DNA of 64,000 bases from contig CAXAMN010014113.1 in the NCBI GenBank assembly GCA_963970005.1, positions 874,478 to 938,477 on the forward strand. The letters run 5' to 3'. Positions 31,399 to 42,515 of this stretch are shown here, piece after piece; position 1 is the stretch's first letter, and every line of letters starts with the position of its first letter. This stretch comes from Durusdinium trenchii (Eukaryota; Sar; Dinophyceae; Suessiales; Symbiodiniaceae). Both the position numbers and the translations under genes were made by a program. The notes beneath the pieces are model-generated. The model was not told where the DNA came from. It did not search any database and saw only the letters and a list, made by a program, of their open reading frames with translations.

Positions 31399-34278
31399 CT
31401 ACCGAGCTGCTAGCAAATCAGCCACAATCAGCGTCGCCCCAAGGATGAATGTTTTTGGGGTATTTGGTTCGCTATAGACGGCCATGGAGATGTAGGCAAC
31501 GTCCTTTGTGGTGCCCTTGAACCTCAATCCAACAGCTGGCCTGGTCCAATACACACTTAGGGTGCAGTCCTTATGTTCTGCCAGTCGGCTCCGCAGCTCA
31601 GTCCTCACCTGTTCATCCTGCACCTTTCCAGCAGCCTTGACAAAGGCCATGATCTCTTCCACAATTCCATAATCGGTGTTTGGAAAGGATCTATGAACTT
31701 TCACCTGTTCTGACAACACTGGCTTCGACGACCGGCGCTTCTTGGATTCTGCACGTGATGGGCTCTCGAGACCATCTTTGCGTTTTTGGTTGGTCTTTGG
31801 TTCAGTGCGAGCTGGTCGATCGGCTTCGTTTCCATGTTCCTTCCTTTTTTTCTTTGAATGGGCACTAGCTGCAGACGCTAACATTTCTGCAGCAGCGCCT
31901 GTCTCCTCATCTTTGTCATTCTTTTTCTTCTTCTTCATAGATTCCTTTGCCTGTTCAGGCAGTTCCTTTGTTTTTTTACTTTTCCTGTACCGTTTTCCAT
32001 CAGCATTTCGATGGCTGGAGTCTCCTGGCACCTGGTTTGATTCCTCGGCCAATTTGTATTTTCCATATTCCGCCTCCCACCAGGCATACGAATCCCATGC
32101 CCACTCTTCATTTTCCCAGCCATATTCATATGCCATTTCCCACCCCTCGTCAGTGCCCCAGGCTGCCCAATTTGCATCCGGATCTGGTGGCGGTGCTTTC
32201 TGTCGAGAAGCCGATGCCGGGCGTTTCATTACCTGTGTAGAGCCGCGTGACCTTCCCCGACCCCTACCTCTTCCACGGCCTTTGCCCCGACCTCTACCTC
32301 CCTGACCTTCCTCACCTTCCTCACCTTCCTCTTTGGATCTCTGCTTCAATTGGTCCAGCCTCGTCACCTTTGCACCTGAAGGCTCCTGTCAAGGGCTTGG
32401 CACGAATTCAACACAATCCAACATTGCGCACACAAACAAGAATATAACTACAGGCCGCTATCATGATCTGTGACATCAAAAACAAATCACACTGGTTAAT
32501 TAGAAAACGGTCCGCCTGGTCAGCGTCACTGGGAGTGTAGACATCGATTGCGGCTGGCTTCTTAATCTTCTCAAGAGAAGACTGGTTGACCTCCTCGTTG
32601 CCAGTCCCGAACTGTTTGGTAGAGTCTTCACCGGATTCCTCCGGGGCAGGTTTGCGACCCTTCGACTGAAACGATGCCCGCTTCTCCTCTACTGTAGCCA
32701 ACGGTGAAAGAAGCGCCGGTTTTTCCGGTGGGTACCATCTCTTGGCGGCGCATGTGCAAGCGTTGCATGTGTTCTTCCGGTCCTTTGCGACCAGCGCAAA
32801 GCAATGACGTATCAATTGCCAAGCTGCCACATTGTTGCACATATGTTGCAAAAACAAACCAAGACATGTTCACACAAAACACAAAAAGGGTGCAATCAAC
32901 CATTCACAACCATGCAATTAATTGCATGCCCAAGCAACCAGCTGTTCTTACATTGGATTCTGACGTTGCTGCCGAAGGTGGTTCACCCATTCCAGCAGCG
33001 ACCTGACCTTGTGACACCTCGTGTTGAAACTGGCTTGTTGTTTCTGTTGGTTCCGTGCCATCACCAGCAACTGGTGCTGGAACTGCAGCCTGTGGTTCAG
33101 GTGTAGCTTCAGGCAGCGCTGTTGGTATTTCTTGCTTTTGTTCGGGCTCAGGTACTGTAAGAGAAGGTTCTGTTGGCTGACCTCCCACACCTGAGTCCTC
33201 AGTCGGAACCTGACCAGTGCAACCTGTCTCAACACTTGGACCCGATACTTCTTTCTCAATTTTCTCATCTGGCACCTCCTCATCATGCTCACCTCCCTCT
33301 TCCTCTCCTTCCTCCTCCTCCTCCTCATCATGGTAAGCATCTTCATCATCATCATCATTGTCAAACTCCTACGCGCATAGCACATAACAAAGGTTGTGTG
33401 CGCCCAACAAATTTAAGCAAAAGCATGTCTTGTGCGTGCAAGTATATAACAACAATTTTAACCAAATGCACAGTAATGCACAGCGAAAAAAAATCTCCTT
33501 GGAGGATTTGGCGGATTGCCGAGCTTCCTGCTTGGCATTCACATCATCTGCCACTTCCTGTTGACACGCATATACGTTATACATTGCATCCTATAGGACT
33601 AACTTTTGATTCATTCAAATGACCATGTTGAATCTGCTGTCCATCATATAATTAGTTCGGCCATATGATACACAGAACGCAACGCCTGAAGGTTGGAATC
33701 AAGTTCCACGCATAGTGTTTGGAAATCTGGTACCTTATAGAAGCATGAAGTTAATGAGCGCACATCAACAGCGCAAAGCAATGTGAGCACAGCGTTGGCG
33801 AATATCGACATCATAAGCGCATATAGAAGTGAATCCTGATAACACAAAACATGCGAAATCAGAACAAAGGTACAATGCTGACTTCCGATCTCCTTACCTT
33901 CATCTTGATGAACCCCAGCAATCTACGAATATGCCAGGCGAGTGCCACAACAGTCGCTCCCAGCTCCGTGTCAGAACCTCTTTTGTTCTTAATGTATACC
34001 CGTTCGACCTCCGCGCGAAGAGGTTCAATCAGTGGAAGGGGCCGGGTCTCCTTTAGACTCATCATCGCGAGCAGTGGCATAAGAACTGCTTGGTCCTTCA
34101 CGCAAATGGCAATGCTCTCACCCTTGGAAGCATCAGATACCACAAGCTCCCCCCCCCCACGTAGTCGTTCACGAATCTCATCATTGTTGTCCCACGAATC
34201 AGCTAGCCCAGTCAAATCTATGGACTCGATGATTTTTCTAGGCCGGCCAGGAGGCTTTTGCTTTGTCCCATTCGCCAT
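31399..34278 (-). CDS. N-terminal part of a large dinoflagellate repeat-family gene: AT-hook-like, acidic and RG-rich regions
   Basis: The first ATG is at 34278. Exons: 34278-33898 (127 codons), 33835-33686 (50), 33557-33498 (20), 33368-32952 (139), 32782 to about 32492, and about 32375-31399. The first four junctions are all phase 0. Donors are GT, GC, GA and GT in turn; acceptors are AG before G. The N-terminus carries PPGRPRKI, an AT-hook-like core. Exon 1 has the motif GLADSWDNNDEIRERL. Exon 4 begins with a long Asp/Glu run, then Pro/Glu-rich sequence. Exon 5 has CNACTCAAKRWYPP, a possible small metal site. Exon 6 has a run of GR dipeptides, then VMKRPASASRQK, Trp/Glu-rich and Lys-rich stretches, and a globular end (LSVYWTRPAVGLRFKGTTKD). 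Composition points to a nuclear, DNA- or RNA-associated protein. TAG at 31399 may be read only if the last intron is missed. Strong match in layout to the multicopy Symbiodiniaceae family. Confidence 0.7.
33499..33685 (-). other. Pair of non-canonical introns: GC donor (33685-33558) and GA donor at 33497
   Basis: AACCTTCAG|GCGTTG joins CAACAG|GAAGTGG, and TCCAAG|GAGATT joins GCGTAG|GAGTTTG. Both leave the frame in phase 0. The second intron repeats AGGAG at its two borders. The 20-codon exon between them (EVADDVNAKQEARQSAKSSK) is well defined. Confidence 0.6.
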
Positions 34279-34719
34279 GCCAACGGAACAGCAGGAAACA
34301 CAAGTAGCAACACTTGGGCCAAATGCCTTCCAGTGGCTATAGGGTTTGAACAATTGATATCAAGATGCCCTCGACTCTGAACTCCGCACACGCAGGACTT
34401 GGACTCCGCACGATGCTCTTGCATCCGCGTCCACCGCGAGAAAGAACTGGCGGACGAGTGCACGTGCTGCTTTCCGCCCGTGGTATTTGGTTGTTTGAAA
34501 GGATCTACCCTTCCAATGCTTTGTGGTTATATTTTTGATATGGTCGTGGCCCCTATCCTGAAAATATTCTTAGGACCTTCCTTTCCGCATTCCAGCATGT
34601 TCAAAGGCCCCCCATGGGCCCTCAACGCTCTGGAGCCATCGTGCTTGAAGTCACGTGTGTGCCTGTGCAGCGGAGCAACGGGGCGATCGAAACCATCCGA
34701 GATCTATTGGTAAACCAAA

Positions 34720-34866
34720 TTATAGGGTTTTCTACCAATACCCGAGGTATCGGAACGACACCCGATGTTTCGGTGGCCCTGAGGCCCAAACCCGATGTTT
34801 GCAAGCAGACCCTTTAATTTTTATGGGTTCAGGCTTACAGGGTAATTATGGGACTTGAAATCCATG
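34720..34866. repeat. Right-flank repeat block with CCCGAGGTAT and CCCGATGTTT motifs
   Basis: CCCGAGGTAT at 34741-34750 and CCCGATGTTT at 34761-34770 and 34791-34800 form an irregular tandem. The same CCCGAGGT motif occurs twice at 20431-20460, just outside the other end of the minus-strand coding block. Confidence 0.5.
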
Positions 34867-35075
34867 GGAACATCTTGAAGATTCAGCCTTTGAGAGCTTG
34901 GAGTCCGACATAGCGGGTGCTTCCTTGTTGACCAGCTTCTTCCCCAAGCAGGACTTGTCGATTCCCAGGGATGGGCTGGTGAATGATTCCAGTGCACCTC
35001 AGGATGGTACAGAGATCCGGCTGGCACAGCAGCTTGGCGGCACGTTGAGGTAGGTTGGGGCGAGACGTCATGAAG

Positions 35076-35080
<5 letters not shown>

Positions 35081-35117
<37 letters not shown>

Positions 35118-35120
35118 GAC
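35081..35120 (+). repeat. (GA)n microsatellite
   Basis: A nearly pure AG dinucleotide tract with one C interruption. Confidence 0.9.
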
Positions 35121-36757
35121 CAGAAACATCCTCACAGGGATGGCAGGATGTCCCTTGGTCACGAGCCAGAGCTTAGCGGCATGACCCAGTTGTTCATGGA
35201 TTTGTGTGGGTTCCTAGGATGTCGCTTGTTTTTTCGGGCATGAGATTGCATGATATGTGAGTTTTTGTTTGATGATGTTTGATTCTTTTGTGTACGCACT
35301 TGCGGGGCATCGTGTTCTAGGCGCCGGGCCAGATGTTCATCACGTTCATCACAGTAGGGAAGGTCAATCAATGGATGTCAATGGTTTTTGCATGTTCCAC
35401 TCCAACTGTCCAGAGCAGTTCCGCAACCCGTGCTTGAGCTGCACATCTGGCCCCGGGGGATCGATCCATCGCGCATCGTCCAAGCTACATGGGAATAGGT
35501 CGAGAGTGCTTTGATTGATGCGTTTTTCTGGCATTTGTGGGACAATCTTGGGCCACCTAACCCCATGTGTTGCAGGAAACTTGATCGTTGAGACCATTTC
35601 CATTGCTACAGTATATGCTGCATTCCTACCGGACTCCAATTATGGATTAAATCATTTGCGAGTCTTCTAGACACATCTTGACTTTTGTGTAGGGCACGAG
35701 GGAGGCTACTTCGAAGGGGTTTGCTTGTGCTTGGCAGGCCTTTGCAGCCACTGTTTGAGAGATTGCCTGGTGTCCCACATGCAAATCGTCTTTGAATGAT
35801 TTTCGGGGTCGGCAGGCTTGGGATGTTCGTGCATGTTCGTGCATCGTTGTGCCGCCATGTCGCCACAGACGACCTGTGTTTTCAGGTCTCCAGAATGGGG
35901 CCTCTCAGAGCAGAACGGAAAGGCAGGGATCTGAGAGGGCCTATACAGGCCTCGTTCACAGGTGGGTTTTTAGAAGAGAGACGGGTCTATCCGATTTGGT
36001 GATCCTTCTCAGCAACATGCTATGACCCCGGTGACCGGGAGTGAATGACTTTGTGTAGTGGTCTCTATCCGAACTGACCTGTAACGGTCAGGAAACAAGA
36101 ACATCACTAGTTTTGATCAAGGCCTGCAACTGAACCATCATTATCCACTGGGACATGGTAATAGGATAGACCCATTTATATAATATTTGTAATGGGCGTC
36201 CATAATACATAATGTTATATGTAAACAACCTTTTGGGGATTGTGCCATCTATGCTGGCTGGCTCCTCGTCCACAGGTTTGGAGACACCCCAGTTTTCATC
36301 CGTGGGCATGATTCACCGGGTTTGTTTGAGACTTGTGGGTCTTTGTTTCAGTTGTTTTTCTTTGGACTTGCCTGCATTCTTGCCGACGGCAGCTGCTTTT
36401 TCGGCTTGGTGACCTGATCAGCTGGATGAAACACTTCCAGCGATTTTGGTCGTCCGGTTGTTCTAGTTTGGATAGGTTCTCTATTGCTGGGGTTTTGAGG
36501 TGATGTGGAATGCTTCAATCGCCTGTGTGCATGTGTGTTCCTATCATGTTCGTGTCCAACTTGCTCGTGTGAAACTTTGCATTCTTACTACAAAACCCGG
36601 AAGAAAAGCTAAAGAATACTCTAGAACAAAGCTACTTGGGACGACTGGCGTTCGTTCTCGATGTGCATGATGCCTTGTTGCAGGGGACTCACATTTCATA
36701 TACTGTCGCACCAGTCCAAACAGACAGTGCACAGAGGTTTGGGTTTGAAAAGCTGCA

Positions 36758-37111
36758 CTACCACCTCAAGTTGCGTGAGTTGCATGGTTTGGCCTGAAAG
36801 AAACGAATATTCTGTTCCTCAAGTCCTTTGATTGCAACATGTATCATGATGTATGCCCAAGACGGATTGCGATGAGCCTTCATAGAATCCACCGCCAGCT
36901 GAAAAATAGCAAATCCCCAACTCCGCCGACCACCCGACACCAAACACGTCTCACACGTCTGAAGTCCTTTCGCGGCCAAAAAGGCAAGGAACACACGTCC
37001 GCGGGAAACAGAAGAACCAATCAAGTTCACGTCTCTGCGCCACCTCACCCCCAAAAACAAACCGGAGAGAGATCCCTTAGGAGCGCTCTCCTGGCGCTCC
37101 TCTCTTTCCAC
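36758..37111 (-). CDS. Open minus-strand segment of 117 codons, strand uncertain
   Basis: The stretch contains RVFLAFLAAKGLQTCETCLV and NPSWAYIMIHVAIKGLEEQN and looks helical. The plus strand is open over much of the same interval, so either reading may be a shadow. No domain recognised. Confidence 0.2.
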   Translation of the reverse strand: MEREERQESAPKGSLSGLFLGVRWRRDVNLIGSSVSRGRVFLAFLAAKGLQTCETCLVSGGRRSWGFAIFQLAVDSMKAHRNPSWAYIMIHVAIKGLEEQNIRFFQAKPCNSRNLRW

Positions 37112-37673
37112 ACACCTGATCGGCAGGTGGTGATTCAGAAGGTGGGTCTACGGCGGTGGATTCTCACGGACGATGGCCTGCTGATCCTGGAGAACCGACC
37201 GGAATTCGCCCTCTCGGTGGCCGGGCCCATCGATGCAGGCGCCGAAAACTGGTCGACGTGGTTGGTCCGGAGCGGGAGGACACTCCCGGAGATGGGGGCC
37301 ATCCAGGGCTGAGAAAGCGGCTACTTGGGAGCCAGAAGTGGTGATGCTACCCGATCTTATGACATGTTCAGAAGGTTCAGAGCTCTAGTTCCTGTTTGGA
37401 TGGCGAATGTTTCAGGTTAGAAAAAGCACAGAAGCTTCGTCTCCAATCCAACAGCAGCACCTTAAGATCCTTAAAGCCTTCCTCGACTTGCCGGACGCAG
37501 GCGCACAGCTTGGGCTTCAGTTCCACTACTTCACGCCCGACCACAAGAACTCATGGCAGATGGATCCCAGTGGCCGCATCTCGCGACTGGGCTCAATAAA
37601 GAGGACGGCCAAAAGGGCTGGACCATCCAGTGTGGGGCAGGGGGGCTTGAATTTGAACCCCTATAGATGTTGA
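37109..37673 (+). CDS. Exons with beta-trefoil (ricin-B-like lectin fold) repeats
   Basis: One exon near 37128-37270 reads VVIQKVGLRRWILTDDGLLI then LENRPEFALSVAGPIDAGA. The next, beginning at CAACAG before 37452, reads LKILKAFLDLPDAGAQLGLQ then FHYFTPDHKNSWQMDPSGRI. The recurring pattern W-x5-G-x-[LI] followed by a P-x-[FL]-x-L-x-V strand, and the segment G-A-Q-L-x-L...N-S-W-Q-M, is what beta-trefoil subdomains (carbohydrate- or protein-binding) look like. Dinoflagellates carry many such domains. The call rests on pattern only. A downstream exon-like stretch near 37755-37840 (IRGIDVDSGRFEDSWASISI) may continue the protein. The frame after 37600 is ambiguous. Confidence 0.4.
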
Positions 37674-38716
37674 AGTCTGTAGACACTCAGACTGGGATAT
37701 GTGATAGTGCATCTATAGTGATCACGTCTTTTCGTAAGATGTTTATGTATAAGTGGAGATGCACCATCCGGGGCATAGACGTCGATTCCGGGCGGTTTGA
37801 GGATTCCTGGGCGTCCATCAGCATTCTCACCTTGAGGGTTCTTTCACTTCATTCTGGTCGGCCGGATTGGTAGCTGCCGAAAGACGGTACTTGTATGATT
37901 TTATTTGGGATGAGGATCGCACAGAAAATGCGACTCAGCATGGTAGTACAAAATCAAATACTGTAGAGAACCGCCAGACCTGCCTAAGCACGCAAAAGCC
38001 AAGCATTGCCAGTTGTGGGGTTCCATTTCTGTGTTAGGCATTGCAACGTGTATGTGTTTCGAAGTATCTTGTTCCTTGCTTTTGGGCCGCACTTGTTGTG
38101 TAGCACTGCTAGTAGGCCAATCTTTTTGAAGGTCATAGTCAGTTTTTCGTTGGCATCTTGATGGCCCCCCCCAAAAAGGCCCGTTTCCACCCCATGACTC
38201 CCAGAGATGAAAGAGCTTTGTATGCCATGATTTCATCAGGCTGCGGCACACTCCGAGCTTTAGCCTGGCGGTCTACAATGGGGCTCTCCATGGCGGGGCA
38301 GAGGTGGTGCTTTGGAAGCTTGCTGCAACGCAGGTGAGTCGGGAGTGAGGGCATAGAATTACTCCTTCCATCTCCTCCCTGAACTGTCCCAGCCCAGGCA
38401 GTCTTGTATTTCATGCCCATGGTGGTGGCACAGCATTCATCGCAAGTTGATGCACCAAGTTTGAAGTTGCGCAGGTCTTGCAGGTAGCGTCCAAGTTCCA
38501 AAGATCATCCCCCTTGCTTGGACGAGAGGCCTCCCCAGACCGTCAAGAAAGCTTACAATTGGTGGCCCTTTTTGGGGGGGGTGGTCGCCAATGGGCCAAT
38601 GTCAGTTCTAATTGGCTGATCGATAGATCAACTCTCACAGGTGTTGACAAACCTACTATGGAAAAGAGCATTCTCCCATGGTCCCTTGGTCCCTCAAAAC
38701 CTAGGGATTTGAGACC

Positions 38717-38763
38717 CCAGACCCCTCCATATGGGGGTCCGACCCCTCCATATGAGGGCCCAG
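38717..38763. repeat. Tandem duplicated palindromic unit
   Basis: ACCCCTCCATATGGGGGTCC and ACCCCTCCATATGAGGGCCC lie end to end; each is nearly self-complementary around CCATATGG. Confidence 0.55.
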
Positions 38764-38946
38764 GGTCGCGTCTGGGCTATATAATGATGTCTAATGATTT
38801 CGGGTTTTGTTCCTCAGCACCCAGGAAGTCTCACCCTGGAATTTAGGGATGCTGAGACGACTTATGCACGGTGAGGAGTTTCATGAGCAGACTCACTGAC
38901 TCACTTTGTGCCCAAACTTTTGCAGATGAGTCTGCTTCCTGAGGCT

Positions 38947-39328
38947 GAATTCGAATGAGACGTCTTGCGTCGCACGTCGGCTGTCGGCCAAAAGGATCCC
39001 GTTGAGTACAAGACCTATTCGGCCAGGAACCGATGACCATGGGGATTTGTCCGTTGATTTCGGCACGTCCTTTGGCCCCAAAAGACCGCTGAAACACTGT
39101 GTGGTTCCGAAGCCCCCGGTGTCCGCTGGACCCATGGCGGAACGAACAAAACCCAGGGGGGGGACAGAACGGAAGCGTTCCGCGTTCCTCGCGGAGTTCA
39201 CTCAGGAACGACCCACTGAGCATGCCACACAACACCTGGACCCGGCAGGCGGGGAGGGCGAGGAGATGGAGCTTCAGACCACCTCGGGGGAGCTCGAAGC
39301 TCCCGAAGCTTCGCGAAGCTCGAGATGA
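38947..39328 (+). CDS. Exon(s) of an unknown acidic/basic protein, C-terminal
   Basis: An upstream frame reads DVLRRTSAVGQKDPVEYKTY and SAR before AG|GAACC. The longer frame 39002-39328 reads VDFGTSFGPKRPLKHCVVPK, then RTKPRGGTERKRSAFLAEFT and GEGEEMELQTTSGELEAPEA and ends at TGA. The mixed charged C-terminus looks disordered. The relation of the two frames (intron or frameshift) is not resolved. Confidence 0.35.
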
Positions 39329-39426
39329 ACCTGAGCAGAGTCAATCCGTTTTTGGGGGGTCGCAGAGATGCTCCATCCATATATGGCATACCATATAGAT
39401 CATATAGCAGCTAGATTATAGTCCCT

Positions 39427-39515
39427 AGGGCTCCAACAACCTCCTGATAAGGTGGTTGGGGTGGGTTTTTGGGGTCTAACCACCTTCTGAGGATATGGTT
39501 GGAGGTGTAGGGAGT
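39427..39515. mobile_element. Foldback element with conserved interior, copy 3 (inverted)
   Basis: AGGGCTCCAACAACCTCCTG to GGTTGGAGGTGTAGGGAG are inverted ends around GGTTGGGGTGGGTTTTTGGG, the reverse complement of the interior shared by the elements at 11217 and 42431. Confidence 0.5.
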
Positions 39516-40249
39516 ATATGATAGCAGTAATATGCAGGTCATGTAGTTTGGGGGGGTGCGAAGTTTCTGGAGTTTGGGGAGGAACCATCAATCTCTTAGA
39601 CTCTGGCACCCTTTGGGATTGCTCACTGGTGTCTAAGCGAGACTCCTATAAACAGCTCCCCGGGACAAGTGACCTCATTCTTTCACGATGTGAAGGTTAA
39701 ACTTCCACATATTTCAACCATTGAGTGCAGCACTGATGCAGTAAGGGCGAATTTGAAGAGACATGCACCCCACCAACGGCCCGCGCGAGCTACCACAACG
39801 CTTATAGGGTCATGAATTGAATGCCAACTGAGGCAGCTTACCACAGTAACATTGGAGTAACATCTATATCATTCGAGAAAAATACACAGAGATGGCAAAG
39901 CATTCTTTGCAATGCATGTAATTACAGCCAATTCTCGGCCTGTTCTCTTCCAACATCTTCCAACGGTTGTTTACGCCCAGTCCATCCTCCCAATCCTCCT
40001 CCTCCTCCTCCTCCGATCCACGGCATTCGCTGATGGCTCCAGGCGCCCACCTCGGGCAGCCTCAGCAGCACCGATGCCTGTAAGCTGCGCGTCCTCGGGA
40101 GCCGTCGCTCGGCGTGGATCAGGACGAGTGGGGGATGGTTGAGCGGGTGCGAGGACGGAGTGGGGTGGGGTTGGATGGAGAGAGTGGGCCCCCCGAATGA
40201 TGAGTCCAGTTGGGATGGTCCAATCTTAGGGGACAGATTCGCAAGTCGC

Positions 40250-40250
<1 letters not shown>

Positions 40251-40301
<51 letters not shown>

Positions 40302-40311
40302 NNNNNNNNNN

Positions 40312-40358
<47 letters not shown>

Positions 40359-40552
40359 ATCTAATCTAATCTAATCTAATCTAATCTAATCTAATCTAAT
40401 CTAATCTAATCTAATCTATCTAATCTATCTAATCTATCTATCTAATCTATCAATCTATCTATCTAATCTATCTATCTATCTATCTATCTAATCTATCAAT
40501 CTATCAATCAATCAATCAATCAATCAATCTATCTATCTATCTATCTATCTAT
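40251..40552 (+). repeat. Compound CTAT / CTAAT / CAAT microsatellite spanning a gap
   Basis: CTAT tetramers run from 40251 to about 40357 and are interrupted by the N gap. About 13 CTAAT pentamers follow to about 40420, then a mixture of both, and CAAT units near 40501-40527 before returning to CTAT. The true length is unknown because of the gap at 40302-40311. Confidence 0.95.
40302..40311. other. Assembly gap (10 N) inside the microsatellite
   Basis: Ten N within the CTAT array, where short-read assembly is expected to fail. Confidence 0.95.
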
Positions 40553-41150
40553 GTCAGGATGATTTTCCGCTAGCACCTTCTTGAGCTGATCGTGATTGAC
40601 GACTGACAATTCGGGAGGTCACAACATGTACGGCACACGGCGCTGCATGCGTGCATGTTCTGAACATGTGCTATGCTGCTATGCATGAGTTCCTCATGGC
40701 CGCGTGGCCAGGGATCAAACTCTTCACTTCAGAACTCGAGCACGTGTGTCAATCCTGAATGGAACATGTTTGGCTACGGGCATGGGTGAAGCATGGTGAA
40801 GCCATCTTCATGTGTTGATTGAGCTCATTGAGGATGCAGAGGGGTGAACATCAAGTCGTCAGGACTTTGGTACTTCAACTTCAGAACTGCAATCAAGAAG
40901 AGCAACGACTATCAAGAGCCACTTAGGTTACCACTTGCATGTACAAGGAATAACAACGTTGATATACACTGATGACAGATTGTACTAGACTTCTGTCAGT
41001 CACTACTGGTTACCTTTGTGCTTGGATTTTGGAACATTGGGTCTTTGTCAAGGATTGACTCAGCAAGGAGTTGAGACATGTACCCAACACACGCATCCAT
41101 TGCTAAACTTCATGTGCTGGTTTTTCACTTGCCAGAGAAAAGGACACTCA
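40553..41150. other. Gene-poor interval
   Basis: No convincing exon, foldback or repeat apart from general low complexity. Contains several ACATG/CATG-rich stretches. Confidence 0.4.
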
Positions 41151-42430
41151 AATCCTCAGACCGCCGTCAATCCTTTTGCTCCACCCGTCGACTTTCCTGA
41201 GGCTGTGGCCGGGATAGCGGTAGCTGGTTCTCCGGGCCCAAGGACTATCAGAAGGGCTACGTCGCGGTGTCGCAGGCTACGTCCCCTCCGTTGGACTCAC
41301 TTTTGTGGGGGTGAATTGCCGGCCGGTGGGGAAGGGGTGTGGATTTGATTCAGAAATCAGTGTGTTTTACGGAAGTCTTGGTATACCCTGGGAGTCCAGT
41401 CGACTACAAACAGAATGGTCCGACTAGGGTGCCTGAAAGGGACTGTCCTTTACTTCACGGAAAAGTATCGTCTTTGGACTTCTAGGGTACGTATATAAGT
41501 TAAAGGCAGGTCTTGGCATCCATTTCAACTGGCCCATGCGGATAAAACGGCTTGTGACCCCCTTGAAAACCAAGCCGAGAAGGGGAGAGGTGGAGGGTGA
41601 AAGTGGGTCCAAGAATATCGATCGATCCTGACATATCGATCGATGAGTTTGGGATGCGACAGTGTCTTGGGGATTTGGACTTTCGCTGTTTCAACGGGAG
41701 ATCAGCATTTTGTTGATTTTTTTTTGTGGGGCAGAGCCAGGGGCAGAGAGTTTTCGAAGAGTTGTTTTCGCCTAGGTGATTGCCCCCTTCAAAGGCAATC
41801 ATGCTTGAAGGTGTAATTATACATACATATTCTTGAAATGTCTTGAAAGCGCAGTCGGACGAGTTTATATCACACCTTCAGTTGGGTCAGTTGGGTGCGC
41901 TGTGTGGCCGGCAGAACCCTCAATAAGATCAAGCCTGTTGAGTTTCTCCCCCGACCTCGATGTGTCGTTTCGTTCGCTCCGGCTTGAGGTGCAAGAGGAG
42001 GTCTGAACCTGAAGGTCTGAACCGCAAGCTTTCAGACCTCTGAAAACCACACCCCCTGCCGAGCCGGGCTGATAGGGTCGGACATCTGAACCACAAGCTT
42101 TCAGACCTCAAACCCCACACCCCTGCCGAGCCGGGAGTAGACCCGGGCTGATAGGGTCAGACATGAAACCCGAATCGCTTCTCGCTTCTCGCCAGAGCCC
42201 GGACCGGGATGCGGCCACGGAGTCTTCTTGGGCGTGGCTGGGATGGAGAGGGGAGCGGAGAGCGGAGAGATGGGAACGTGCTTCTTTTTTGGGGGGGGCG
42301 ATGTGAGGACCTGTGGATTCATAGTTGACTTCTATTTTAGGGAGGGTCTATACCAGATGTTGAGTGAGGGGCGCTCCCAGCGCCATCCCAGTGATGTGTT
42401 CTTTTTAAATCTCAATCTTCATATCCCTGG

Positions 42431-42515
42431 GGATCCAAGTACCTCCTCAAGAAGCTATTTGGACATATTTGGACCCTCTAAACCCACCCCAAACACCTTC
42501 TTAGAAGGTACTTGG
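42431..42515. mobile_element. Foldback element with conserved interior, copy 2
   Basis: GGATCCAAGTACCTCCTCAA starts the element and GGTACTTGGAGCC closes it. The interior GGACCCTCTAAACCCACCCC AAACACCTT matches the element at 11217-11296. Confidence 0.6.

Noticed and set aside
31742..32305. Plus-strand 187-codon open frame
   Set aside because: It is antisense to the Lys/Arg/Glu-rich exon of the minus-strand gene; codons for Lys and Glu read backwards give long Phe/Ser/Leu frames.
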